The notes: generated from the letters alone by a model not told the origin. DNA of 64,000 nucleotides from an uncultured beta proteobacterium (GCA_903938815.1 CAJAES010000036.1:18617-82616); one strand, 5' to 3'. Shown: positions 29,001-36,772, counted from the first letter of the stretch. Made by a program: numbers and translations.

Positions 29001-30895
29001 CTGCAGCGGCCGAGGCCATGCCAGACGGCTCTGACATCGAGTCTCCCGAGGCCGCTGCCCAGGCGCGCGTCATGGCCGACTACTTCGACGTCATGCGCGG
29101 ATTCCTGGATCAGCAGCGCAGCGTCGTCGAGAGCTGGCCCGTCGAGGCGGATGGCGAAATCGCCTCCGCGGGCGGCGGCTCTCCGACCTCGACCTGGCCG
29201 TCCACGCACACGGTCGACCATCGCACGCCGCTGCTCGACGAGATCGTCTCGCTCGGCGGCGGGCGGGTGCACGCCAGGTGCCGCGTCAGCCTGATCAACG
29301 ACCGTTTCATCCGCGACCACGTCATGTCGGGCCCGGTTTCTGGCACCGATCCCACACTGTTCGGGCTTTCCTGCGTGCCGTTCACCGTCAGCCTCGAGGT
29401 GATGGCCGAAGCCTGCACGCTGCTGGCCGGCCGGCACGATGTCCATGTGATCCAGAACGTCAAGGCGTTCGACTGGGTGACGCTCGACGACGAGGCGCTC
29501 GAATTCGAGGTGCACGCCGAGGTGCTGGACGCTGCGCTGGGCCTCTATGCCGCACGCGTTGTCACGCCGCGCGGAACGGCCCTGTCGGCGGAGTTCGTCT
29601 TCGAGGCCGATTGGCGCCTGTCCGGAGTGCCCGAGCTTGCCGAGCGCAGGGAGTCCTGCCTGAACTCCCCGAACCTCTACGCCACCGGCATGTTCCACGG
29701 GCCCGTGTTCCAGAGCATGAGCTATGTCGAGGCCTGGGACGACAGCGGTATCGACGTGCAACTCACGGGCTGCACGCTGGACGGCTTCTTCGCCGAAGGC
29801 CAGCGACCCCAACTGGTGCTGAACCCGGTGTTGCTGGACGCCATGGGGCAGGTCGTCGCGTGCTGGCTGGTGCAGTACGTCGGCACCTCGTTCCATGCGT
29901 TCCCGTCCACGATCGACCGGCTGGAACTCTACGAGGCCTGCCCAGCAGACCGCCAAGGCATCGTCCTGCGCATGCGTCAGCGCCCGAGTGACGGCGTCTC
30001 GACGGACATCACCGCACCGCGTGCGTGGCAGTTCGACTGCGTCGATGCCGAAGGCCGCGTGCTGATGCGCGGTCACGACCTCGTGAACCTGTTCTTCGTG
30101 GCCCCCCCGGCGTACCACGAATTCCGCTGCGACCCGCTCGGCGGTTGGCTGGGCCGCCCGTCGGCAGTGGTGCTGGCGCCCGAAGTGCAGCTCTGGGAAG
30201 TGCCGCTGATGACGGAGGAGTTCTGCTCGCAGTCGGGTGCGATCTGCCTTCGCATCATGGCGCACGCGCTGCTCGCGGCCTCGGAGCGCGCCGAGTGGCG
30301 GGCCCTGGCTGCAACGCCGCTGCGGCGCCGTCGCGAATGGCTCTTCGGCCGCGCCGCGCTCAAGGAAGCGACGCGCGCCTGGGTGCAGGGCATGACCGGC
30401 CAGTGGCTCTACCCGACCGACATCGTGGTTCGCCACGACGCGCAGGGCGCGCCATCGGTGGACGGCTGGTGGTGCGAACACGTGATCCCGGCCCCGCGCG
30501 TGTCACTTTCTCATGACAGCCGCGCCTGCCTGGCCGCGGTGGCGCCGTCAGACCTGCCCGTGGGGGTGGATTTCGAGGCCTTCGGGCGCGTACGCCAGCC
30601 GGAACTCATCGTCGACAGCCTGGCGCCGTCCGAGCGTGGGTTGGTCCAGGGCTTGCATGGCGTTGCACTGGAAGAACGCGTGTTGCGTTTGTGGTGCGCC
30701 AAGGAAGCGGCAGCCAAATGTCTCGGAATCGGCCTCCAGGGCCAGCCCGAAGCCTTCCGTGTCATAGCAGCAGACGAAGGGTTCGAGACATTGGTCGTGG
30801 AACACGAGTTAGGGACAGTGGAAACCCGCTTGGCGCGCCAGGAGAGCACGATAATTGCGCTGGCCGTGATGGGCGGCGTTGAGGTTGATGGATGA
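26018..30895 (+). CDS. multidomain synthase: KS-AT-DH-like with C-terminal phosphopantetheinyl transferase
   Basis: The 1625-residue protein overlaps the first synthase by ATGA. A KS (about 22-455) has Cys221 in D-A-A-C-S-S-S, His356 and His396, so it is complete. The AT (about 590-900) has G-H-S-S-G around Ser690. A Y-F-D-V-M-R-G-F-L helix (about 1022) precedes a double-hotdog DH-like domain (about 1045-1350; His1101, L-L-D-A-M-G-Q near 1272). The C-terminus (about 1390-1625) is a Sfp-type phosphopantetheinyl transferase with G-V-D-F-E near 1516 and W-C-A-K-E-A-A-A-K near 1558. There is no ACP, so it must work with the ACP of the first synthase or the free ACP encoded next. The built-in transferase would activate those carriers. 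Confidence 0.9.
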   Translation: MSPARKLETGAPTTRTAPQAPAPIAIIGMACIFPQAPDLGAFWNNIIGAVDAVGEPVASWDAQRYLDSGRIKTQFGGYLKDLYRFDPREFGIMPNSMDGGEPDQFLALKVARDALADAGYLGPEFDHTDTGVILGHSTYLHRGQVTVIQTDIVVDQTLEVIRAAMPHLDEDALAQVRDMLRKKLPPMNSDTAPGLVPNVMTGRIANRLNLRGPNYLVDAACSSSLLAVGSAIDELRAGRSRMMLAGGVNASLPADVTTIFTQLGALSARGKVRPFEAGSDGTLLGEGLGVVVLKRLDDALADGDRIYAVLRGVGQSSDGRGTGLLAPSHDGETLAIRRAYAASGVDPASIGLIEAHGTGIPLGDRTEIASLKSVFGERSAPIGTKALGSVKSMISHCIPAAGIASLIKMSLSLHHRVLPPTLCDQVNPELGIDKTPFFINTQTAPWPARLDAPRRAAVNAFGFGGTNSHAIVEQAPAAAKRPLSLNDWPSELCVLSADSVEALSGKLGELAAALARHPEWRLAEVAKALLAADASGEHRMAIVAKDPAGLAKSIRQALTRLGEARESDGGAWSTRGGVAYSARRVEGKLAFLFPGEGSQYPTMFADLAQCFDEVQHWLDFWHGLYDLPVGQTRTDIVFPSCEIGAEQRKQLEQRMHDMDVGSESVFIGGMAMNELLVAMGVTPDVMMGHSSGESAALGASGANPADTPQERAACISLHYAVYEELLKAGKITTGALLAVGALPPATVEEQIAAVGQDVVVAMDNCGNQMVLYGQPDGIARVQKALTTLGGICLPLPFDRGYHTPAFAAVSKAFLQYYKDVKLGRPKVPLYSCASVGLFPETPAAVRQLAAAQWSQKVRFRETVLKMHDDGVRVFIEVGPSANLTAFVNDILIDRDYVAAATNVRRKGGVEQFLGVLGQLYLVGRPPALDRLFSRRAIAALDLQGGVVQPKGVLLDNTMPMVRLTEADRSLLRGLMPAAAAFTATEPSARMEPAAPAAAEAMPDGSDIESPEAAAQARVMADYFDVMRGFLDQQRSVVESWPVEADGEIASAGGGSPTSTWPSTHTVDHRTPLLDEIVSLGGGRVHARCRVSLINDRFIRDHVMSGPVSGTDPTLFGLSCVPFTVSLEVMAEACTLLAGRHDVHVIQNVKAFDWVTLDDEALEFEVHAEVLDAALGLYAARVVTPRGTALSAEFVFEADWRLSGVPELAERRESCLNSPNLYATGMFHGPVFQSMSYVEAWDDSGIDVQLTGCTLDGFFAEGQRPQLVLNPVLLDAMGQVVACWLVQYVGTSFHAFPSTIDRLELYEACPADRQGIVLRMRQRPSDGVSTDITAPRAWQFDCVDAEGRVLMRGHDLVNLFFVAPPAYHEFRCDPLGGWLGRPSAVVLAPEVQLWEVPLMTEEFCSQSGAICLRIMAHALLAASERAEWRALAATPLRRRREWLFGRAALKEATRAWVQGMTGQWLYPTDIVVRHDAQGAPSVDGWWCEHVIPAPRVSLSHDSRACLAAVAPSDLPVGVDFEAFGRVRQPELIVDSLAPSERGLVQGLHGVALEERVLRLWCAKEAAAKCLGIGLQGQPEAFRVIAADEGFETLVVEHELGTVETRLARQESTIIALAVMGGVEVDG

Positions 30896-31194
30896 GCAAT
30901 TTGAAGAAGGACACCACGATCGATACCGTGGTCGCGATCGTCGAAGATCTGACCCAGGACTGGGGTATCGAACTGGAGGTGCCCTGTGGCGCCCACACGC
31001 GAGTCGTCGCGGACCTGGAGTTCGCTTCGGTCGACATCATCCAGCTGTGCGTGGCGCTCGAGCAGTGCTACGGGCGTCGTTTCGGTTTCCAGGATCTCCT
31101 GATGAAGGACGGCAGCTACGTGGGCGATCTCTCGCTCGGCCAGCTCGCCGCGTTCGTCGATGCCAAGCTCAAGACTGAAGGAATGACGCAATGA
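30892..31194 (+). CDS. acyl carrier protein
   Basis: This 100-residue protein is an acyl carrier. The helix II start D-L-E-F-A-S-V-D-I-I-Q-L contains the Ser expected to carry the 4'-phosphopantetheine arm (the S of A-S-V-D, near residue 46). The four-helix pattern and acidic composition fit, with a C-terminal L-G-Q-L-A-A-F-V. The motif is not the L-G-I-D-S-I-K of the synthase ACP and is closer to discrete carriers of secondary metabolism. It overlaps both neighbours by ATGA, which implies tight co-expression. It probably supplies the carrier missing from the second synthase or hands the chain to the downstream hydrolases. Confidence 0.88.
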   Translation: MSNLKKDTTIDTVVAIVEDLTQDWGIELEVPCGAHTRVVADLEFASVDIIQLCVALEQCYGRRFGFQDLLMKDGSYVGDLSLGQLAAFVDAKLKTEGMTQ

Positions 31195-32789
31195 CCGTGA
31201 AGACCCTTTTCATTGGCATGGATGGTGCCACCTTCACCGTCCTGAACGACCTGATCAAGCCGGGCGAGGGCGGCCCCGTGATGCCCTTCCTGGCGCGCAT
31301 CTTCGCCGATGGCGTGCGTGCCAAGCTGCGCTCCACGCCGAACCCCCTGACGCCCCCGGCCTGGGTGTCGCTGATGACCGGGCGCGGCCCGGGCCACCAC
31401 GGCGTGTTCGACTTCATCCGTGCCGAGGAGCGTGGCGACGAAGTCTTCTTCACGCTCTACGACTCGCGCGACTGCCGCGTCGAGACGATCTGGTCCATTG
31501 CCAGCCGGCAGGGCAAGAAGGTCGCGGCGCTGAACTTCCCGTTCACCGCGCCCCCGCCGAAAGATCTCAACGGCTTCATCGTGCCGGGCTTCATCCCCTG
31601 GCGCCATCTGCGCCGCAATTCGTATCCGTCCGACGTGTACGACCGCATGAAGACCATTCCCGGCTTCAACGCGCAGGAGCTGGCCTGGGATTTCGAGCAG
31701 GAAAAGCAGTCCGGCAACGAACTCAGCGATGCCGACCGCGAACAGTGGATCAGCTACCACCTGCCGCGCGAGAAGCAGTGGTTCCGCGTGGCCGAGCACC
31801 TGATGAGCGAGGAAGCGCCCGAGCTGATGGCCGTGCTGTTCGACGGCGTCGACAAACTGCAGCACCAGGCATGGCCGTACGTCGATCCGGCGCTGCAGCA
31901 AGGTGAGCTCAGCGGCTTCCACAAGCGCATGCGCGAGCTGTCGCTGGGGTATTTCCGCCAGCTCGACGGCTTCATCGAGAGCTTGGTCACGGCCGCTGGC
32001 CCCGACGTGCAGGTGTTCTTCGCTTCCGACCACGGCTTCACGGCCTCGACCGAGGTGGTGCGCATCAACGCCTTCCTGGCCGAGAAGGGCTACGTTCACT
32101 TCCGTGAACTGCCGGAAGGCGATGCCGGCGAACGCCGCGACAACAGCTACTTCGCCTACCTCGACTGGCAGAAGACGACGGCCTATTGCCGCACGCCCTC
32201 GTGCAACGGCATCACGATCCGCGTGGCCCGCGCCCCCGGCGAGACCGGCATCGACCCGTCGGAATACGAATCCTTCCGTGCCCGCCTCATCGCCGACCTC
32301 GAATCCCTGGTCGACCCGGAAAACGGCGAACGGATCATTGCCGAGATCCACAAGCGCGAAGACGTGTTCCCCGGTTCGGCCATGAAGGAAGCCCCCGACC
32401 TGCTCCTGGTGCTGCGCGATTTCGGCTTCGTGTCGGTCAAGAACGTGCTGCCCGTCGTCGAGAAGCGCAACTACCCGATCGGCACCCACCACCCGGACGG
32501 CGTGTTCCTGGCCTACGGCCCGGGCATCGAGTCCGGCAAGATGCTGGGCCGCCGCCACATCACCGATGTCGCGTCCACCATCCTGTACAGCCTCGGGCTG
32601 GACGTCCCGTCCGACTTCGAGGGCGTGGTGCCGCCGGCGATGTTCACTGCCGACCACAAGGCCGCACATCCCATCAAGATCGGCGCGCCGACCGTGCGAA
32701 ACCAGCAGGACGGCGTGATCGAGGCGATGGACGAGGACGAGAAGAAGCAGATCATGGAACAGCTGCAGATGCTCGGGTACATGGAGTAA
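31191..32789 (+). CDS. type I phosphodiesterase / nucleotide pyrophosphatase superfamily protein
   Basis: The 532-residue protein has the alkaline-phosphatase-superfamily fold. The first metal strand is F-I-G-M-D-G-A near residue 9. The nucleophile region is L-T-P-P-A-W-V-S-L-M-T-G near residue 50. D-G-V-D-K-L-Q-H near 220 and S-D-H-G-F near 280 supply further metal ligands, and G-T-H-H-P-D-G near 428 is the last conserved motif. There is no signal peptide, so it acts in the cytosol. Relatives hydrolyse phosphodiester or pyrophosphate bonds; some transfer head groups. Its ATGA overlap with the ACP gene suggests a direct part in the pathway, such as head-group processing or product release. 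The tail (about 500-532) is helical and acidic. Confidence 0.85.
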   Translation: MTVKTLFIGMDGATFTVLNDLIKPGEGGPVMPFLARIFADGVRAKLRSTPNPLTPPAWVSLMTGRGPGHHGVFDFIRAEERGDEVFFTLYDSRDCRVETIWSIASRQGKKVAALNFPFTAPPPKDLNGFIVPGFIPWRHLRRNSYPSDVYDRMKTIPGFNAQELAWDFEQEKQSGNELSDADREQWISYHLPREKQWFRVAEHLMSEEAPELMAVLFDGVDKLQHQAWPYVDPALQQGELSGFHKRMRELSLGYFRQLDGFIESLVTAAGPDVQVFFASDHGFTASTEVVRINAFLAEKGYVHFRELPEGDAGERRDNSYFAYLDWQKTTAYCRTPSCNGITIRVARAPGETGIDPSEYESFRARLIADLESLVDPENGERIIAEIHKREDVFPGSAMKEAPDLLLVLRDFGFVSVKNVLPVVEKRNYPIGTHHPDGVFLAYGPGIESGKMLGRRHITDVASTILYSLGLDVPSDFEGVVPPAMFTADHKAAHPIKIGAPTVRNQQDGVIEAMDEDEKKQIMEQLQMLGYME

Positions 32790-32794
32790 GACGG

Positions 32795-33856
32795 ATGCCC
32801 GTGGCGATCGTCAATGGTGTCAGGCTGAATTACGTCCAGATCGACGACGGCGAGGGCGATGGCGCCGACCGCGAAGATCTGGTGATGGTTCATGGCCTGG
32901 CCACGAACCTGGCGTTCTGGTACCTTCAGTACGCGCCGGTCGCGGCCAAGCGCTTTCGCGTCACCTTGTTCGATCTTCGCGGGCACGGGCGCTCCGAGAT
33001 GCCCAAGTCCGACTATTCGCCTGCCCACATGGCGCGCGACATGGCGGGCCTGATGGATCACCTGGGCATCGGCAAGGCCCACTTCCTGGCCCACAGCTTC
33101 GGCGGCGTGGTCACGATGAACTTCGCCTGCCAGCACCCGGACCGTGTTCGCAGCCTGGTGCTGGCCGACAGCCACATCTCCGCCGTTCGGCACGTCGAGA
33201 CCCGACGGGAGTGGGCCTACGGCGAAAACCTCCAGGGAATCCTGGACCGCCACGGACTGGACCTCGACACCCGCGACCCCTATTTCGGATACCGCCTCCT
33301 GACCCGCGTCGCCGAGTGGCAGACGCGCGGCCTGGCGGTGCCCCCGGAGATGGCCGAAGTGGTGAGCCCTCTGATGGGCAAGACGGGTTCGCGCACGGCC
33401 GCGCAGTGGCTGCACCTCATGAGTTCCACGTCGGCATCCGCCGAGATGATGGGCGACGACGGCCTCAGCCTGGAGCGCCTGCGGAAGTTCCGCTTCCCGA
33501 TCCTGGCCATGTATGGCGACAACTCCCAGGCGCGCCTCACTGGCAGCGAGTTGCTGGAGGTCTGGCCGCACGCCGAGTTCCAGCGCGTTCGCGACGCCGG
33601 GCACTTCTTTCCCACCTCGCGGCCCGAAGAGGTGCTCCTCGGGTGCGAGCGGCTCTGGGGCGGCGAATACGCTGCCCATGCCAGGCGCCACCGCAGCGGT
33701 GAGGCCGGGAAGCGGTTCTTCCGCAGCGACCGTGTCTACGCCACGGCGGGCAACTGGTACTTCACCACCCGCGAGACGCATCGCGTCGGCCCGTTTCCCT
33801 GCCGTGACGAGGCGCGCGCCGAACTCGCGAGCTTCATCCTGTCCGTTCAGCCCTGA
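32795..33856 (+). CDS. alpha/beta hydrolase with C-terminal WYFxTRE-type domain
   Basis: The 353-residue product starts at an ATG 5 bases after the previous stop, with GGAG overlapping that stop. Residues 1-275 form an alpha/beta-hydrolase domain: oxyanion region V-H-G-L-A-T-N, nucleophile elbow A-H-S-F-G-G with Ser101, and catalytic His in D-A-G-H-F-F-P near 270. It could be a thioesterase that frees the finished chain, an esterase or an acyltransferase. A separate tail of about 60 residues contains W-Y-F-T-T-R-E and G-P-F-P-C-R; this resembles a small stand-alone domain (DUF6316-like, from memory) rather than normal hydrolase sequence. No signal peptide is visible. It is part of the synthase operon. 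Confidence 0.85.
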   Translation: MPVAIVNGVRLNYVQIDDGEGDGADREDLVMVHGLATNLAFWYLQYAPVAAKRFRVTLFDLRGHGRSEMPKSDYSPAHMARDMAGLMDHLGIGKAHFLAHSFGGVVTMNFACQHPDRVRSLVLADSHISAVRHVETRREWAYGENLQGILDRHGLDLDTRDPYFGYRLLTRVAEWQTRGLAVPPEMAEVVSPLMGKTGSRTAAQWLHLMSSTSASAEMMGDDGLSLERLRKFRFPILAMYGDNSQARLTGSELLEVWPHAEFQRVRDAGHFFPTSRPEEVLLGCERLWGGEYAAHARRHRSGEAGKRFFRSDRVYATAGNWYFTTRETHRVGPFPCRDEARAELASFILSVQP

Positions 33857-33858
33857 CG

Positions 33859-35307
33859 ATGCCCCCAGCGAACCGACTCGGCGTCCACAGGGGGCTGGGC
33901 CAGAAGGACTTCAAGCTGGTCGCCTACGGCGGCTTCGGCGATGGTCACAACTCCTACGCGCACTCGATGGCGTGGTTCAACGACCGCCTGTACGTCACGA
34001 CGATGCGTGGCGCGTTCGCGCTGATGCGTTCGCGCCTGTCGCTCGGCCTCGACACCTGGCCGGTCGAAGGGCCGCCGGACCCCTTCGAGATCGATCTCGC
34101 CGCCGAGATCTGGGCCTACGACCCCCGCACCGACATCTGGGAGCGCGCCTTCAAGGCCCCCAGCATCATCGGCAGCCACGGCAAGCCGATCCCGCGCGAC
34201 ATCAGCTACCGCAGCATCGCGGTGCACCGCGAATCCCCCGGCGGCCCGCCCGTGCTGTATGTCAGCACCTGGTCGCCGGCGCGCGGTCCCGGCCCGGTGA
34301 TCATGCGTTCGGAAGACGGCCGCAAGTTCGAGGTCACCTGCGAGCCCGGCCTCACCGGCCTGCCGGTCACGACCATCCGCTCGCTGATCTCGTTCAAGGG
34401 GCGGCTCTACACCACGCCCGCAGGCTCGCGGGGCGGCAACACCAACATCTCGGGCCACGTGGTGGTCTACGAGAGCCGCGACCCCGCCACCGGCAACTGG
34501 GAGCCCGTGAGCGACCTCGGCTTCGGTGACCACACCAACAAGTCGCTGCACGAGATGTGCGCCTGGGGCGACTACCTCTATGCCGGCACGCTGAACCTGG
34601 AAGGCTTCCAGCTCTGGCGCAGCCGCTGCGAGGGCGAGGCCCCTTACGAGTGGGAGAAGGTCATGGAGAGCGGCGCCTATCGCGGCAAGCTCAACCAGGG
34701 CGTTCTCAGCATGATGCCGTTCAAGGGCCACCTGTACATCGGCACCGGGATCCAGGGTGGCGGCATCGACCGCGCCAACAATGTCGGCCCCGCCGCGGCC
34801 GAACTGATCCGGCTGCACGAGGACATGACCTGGGACCTCATCGTGGGCGAGCCGCGCGACACCCCGGTGGGCCGCAAGGACCCGCTGTCGGGCCGCATGA
34901 CCGGCTTCGACAACTTCTTCAACGGCTACTTCTGGCGCATGTGCGTGCACGACGGCTGGCTGTACATGGGCACCTTCGAGTGGAGTTCGGTGCTTGGCTA
35001 TGTCAAGCACAGCCGCTGGCCCGGCGCGTTTTCCAACATGCTGGCCTACGTCACCCCCAAGGCGCTGTTCGAGAACCAGTCGGGCTTCGACCTGTACCGC
35101 AGCTTCGACGGCGAGAACTGGGTTCCCGTCACGGTCAACGGCATGGGCAACCCCTACAACATGGGCCTGCGGGTGCTCGAGTCCACGCCCTACGGCATGT
35201 TCATCGGTACCGCCAACCCATGGGGCCCGCGCATCATGCCCCTTGACAGCGACCACTACGTGTTCAACCCGCGAGGAGGCTGCGAGGTCTTCCGCGGCAG
35301 CCTCTAG
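33859..35307 (+). CDS. cytosolic Kelch-like beta-propeller protein
   Basis: The 482-residue protein lies 2 bases after the hydrolase gene. It consists of repeated propeller blades with strand patterns such as N-D-R-L-Y-V-T-T, K-G-R-L-Y-T-T-P, G-D-Y-L-Y-A-G-T, K-G-H-L-Y-I-G-T and D-G-W-L-Y-M-G-T about every 60-75 residues, followed by F-D-L-Y-R-S-F-D-G-E-N-W. This regular spacing indicates six or seven blades. There is no signal peptide or membrane segment, in contrast to the secreted propellers at 8.8-17.5 kb. It has no recognised catalytic residues. Placed inside the synthase operon, it may be a scaffold, a tailoring enzyme or an isomerase/cyclase-like protein; the function is unknown. Confidence 0.8.
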   Translation: MPPANRLGVHRGLGQKDFKLVAYGGFGDGHNSYAHSMAWFNDRLYVTTMRGAFALMRSRLSLGLDTWPVEGPPDPFEIDLAAEIWAYDPRTDIWERAFKAPSIIGSHGKPIPRDISYRSIAVHRESPGGPPVLYVSTWSPARGPGPVIMRSEDGRKFEVTCEPGLTGLPVTTIRSLISFKGRLYTTPAGSRGGNTNISGHVVVYESRDPATGNWEPVSDLGFGDHTNKSLHEMCAWGDYLYAGTLNLEGFQLWRSRCEGEAPYEWEKVMESGAYRGKLNQGVLSMMPFKGHLYIGTGIQGGGIDRANNVGPAAAELIRLHEDMTWDLIVGEPRDTPVGRKDPLSGRMTGFDNFFNGYFWRMCVHDGWLYMGTFEWSSVLGYVKHSRWPGAFSNMLAYVTPKALFENQSGFDLYRSFDGENWVPVTVNGMGNPYNMGLRVLESTPYGMFIGTANPWGPRIMPLDSDHYVFNPRGGCEVFRGSL

Positions 35308-35314
35308 ACCGCGC

Positions 35315-36193
35315 ATGCGACGCCCTGGCCTGCTGGCCGCGTTCCTGGCCGCCCGTTTCGGCGCCGGCGACGGCGACGAGCCCGCTGCGCAGGACGACGA
35401 CGAAGGCAGCGGCGGCCCGCAGTTCGACCCGCCCGAGGGCATCGGCGTCGAGCGCGACCTGGCCTACGGCGAGCACCCGGCGCAGCGGCTGGATGTCTAC
35501 CGGCCGAGGACCGCGCCCAACGGCGGCGTGATCGTTCTGGTGCACGGTGGCGGCTGGCGGCGAGGCGACAAGGCCGGCCAACGCCTGGTGCGCAACAAGG
35601 TGTCGCACTGGGTGGGGCGCGGCTGGATCCTCGCGTCCATCAACTACCGGCTGCTGCCGGATGCCGGCCCCGTGGTGCAGGCCGATGACGTGGCACGTGC
35701 GCTGGGCTTCATTCAGGACCGCTGCGCTGCATGGGGCGCAGACGCCGCCAGCTGCGTGCTGATGGGCCATTCGGCCGGTGCCCACCTGGTGGCGCTCCTT
35801 GCCGCAGACGGCGCCATCGCCGGGCGCCAGGGCGCCAGGCCCTGGATGTCCACCATCGCCATCGACACGGCCGCCTACGACCTCGTTGCATTGATGCAGG
35901 CCCGGCATTTCGGCCTGTACGACGAGGCATTCGGCGCCGACTCGCAGTACTGGCGGGAGGCCTCGCCGATGCATCGCCTCCAGGCGCCGCCGGCCGCGCC
36001 GCTGCTGATGGTGTGTTCCTCCCGCCGCGACGATGCCTGCGGGCCGGCCCAGGCCTTCGCCGGGCGCATCCAGGCGCTGGGTGGCCAGGCGAGGGTGCTC
36101 CCGGTGGACCTCGGGCACTTCGAGATCAACCGGCAACTCGGGCTGGACCCCGCCTACACCGCGGCCGTGGACGCGTTCCTGGCCGGCGACTGA
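35315..36193 (+). CDS. alpha/beta-hydrolase fold esterase
   Basis: The 292-residue protein is an esterase/lipase of the carboxylesterase (HSL-like) type. H-G-G-G-W lies at 78-82, the elbow M-G-H-S-A-G-A-H has Ser153, and D-L-G-H-F-E-I-N near the end gives the His. The N-terminus is Arg/Ala-rich, then acidic (D/E run at 19-30), and is not a convincing signal peptide. The chosen ATG is 7 bases after the Kelch gene stop; the frame runs open upstream inside that gene, but this part is antisense-like. It is paralogous to the exported esterase at 14085-14957. As the last gene before phaR it may trim or release the synthase product. Confidence 0.83.
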   Translation: MRRPGLLAAFLAARFGAGDGDEPAAQDDDEGSGGPQFDPPEGIGVERDLAYGEHPAQRLDVYRPRTAPNGGVIVLVHGGGWRRGDKAGQRLVRNKVSHWVGRGWILASINYRLLPDAGPVVQADDVARALGFIQDRCAAWGADAASCVLMGHSAGAHLVALLAADGAIAGRQGARPWMSTIAIDTAAYDLVALMQARHFGLYDEAFGADSQYWREASPMHRLQAPPAAPLLMVCSSRRDDACGPAQAFAGRIQALGGQARVLPVDLGHFEINRQLGLDPAYTAAVDAFLAGD

Positions 36194-36265
36194 GCGGGAA
36201 ACTCCCCAAGGTAGGCCGGGCCCGCGCGGCCTAGAATGATTTCTTTCGAACCAGGAGCGTCACGC

Positions 36266-36772
36266 ATGCCGTCCCACCGGAACGTCCCGCCCAAGGGGGA
36301 CGAGGCCACCGCCGATGCGGGACCGCGTACGCTCAAGAAGTACCCCAACCGACGCCTCTACGACACGCGCACCAGCAGCTACATCACGCTGGCGGACGTC
36401 AAGCGGATGGTGCTGGCCGGCGAGGTCTTCGAGGTGCGCGATGCCAAGACCAGCGAGGACCTGACCCGCAGCATCCTCCTGCAGATCATCCTCGAGGAGG
36501 AATCGGGCGGCGTGCCCATGTTCTCCTCCACGATGCTCGCCAACATCATCCGCTTCTACGGCCATTCGATGCAGGGCGCCATGGGCAGCATGCTCGAGCG
36601 CAACCTCCAGGCCTTCGCCGAGGTGCAGAGCCAGCTCGTCACCGGGCAGGCCCCGTTGATGCAGAACCTGATGGGCAGCTACCTGGAGCAGTCGCGGACG
36701 ATGTTCGAGAAGATGCAGGAACAGATGACGCAGGCCGGCGCCATCTTCCCGGGTTTCCCGCCGAAACTCTGA
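36266..36772 (+). CDS. phaR: polyhydroxyalkanoate synthesis repressor PhaR
   Basis: The 168-residue protein has the PhaR DNA-binding N-terminal domain ([11 protein letters not shown] at about 24-34, then S-Y-I-T-L) and the PHB-accumulation regulatory C-terminal domain (M-L-E-R-N-L-Q and M-F-E-K-M-Q-E-Q-M). In Burkholderiales it senses polyhydroxybutyrate and represses phasin and its own genes. The start at 36266 is backed by AGGAG 8 bases upstream; an ATG at 36236 would add ten residues. It marks the return to core genome after the synthase operon. A TAGAAT at 36232-36237 could be its -10 element, but no convincing -35 was found. Confidence 0.93.
   Translation: MPSHRNVPPKGDEATADAGPRTLKKYPNRRLYDTRTSSYITLADVKRMVLAGEVFEVRDAKTSEDLTRSILLQIILEEESGGVPMFSSTMLANIIRFYGHSMQGAMGSMLERNLQAFAEVQSQLVTGQAPLMQNLMGSYLEQSRTMFEKMQEQMTQAGAIFPGFPPKL

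Noticed and set aside
25817..30481. 1554-codon open frame on the minus strand opposite the second synthase
   Set aside because: The translation is rich in Arg, Gly, His, Gln and Val without domains, which is typical of the antisense frame of GC-rich genes; the plus strand has clear KS, AT, DH and transferase motifs.
17733..30895. Assignment as a canonical omega-3 PUFA synthase (pfaA-D)
   Set aside because: There is a single ACP instead of a tandem array, PKS-type instead of FabA-type dehydratases, a fused duplicated reductase and no chain-length-factor domain; EPA/DHA production is not supported.
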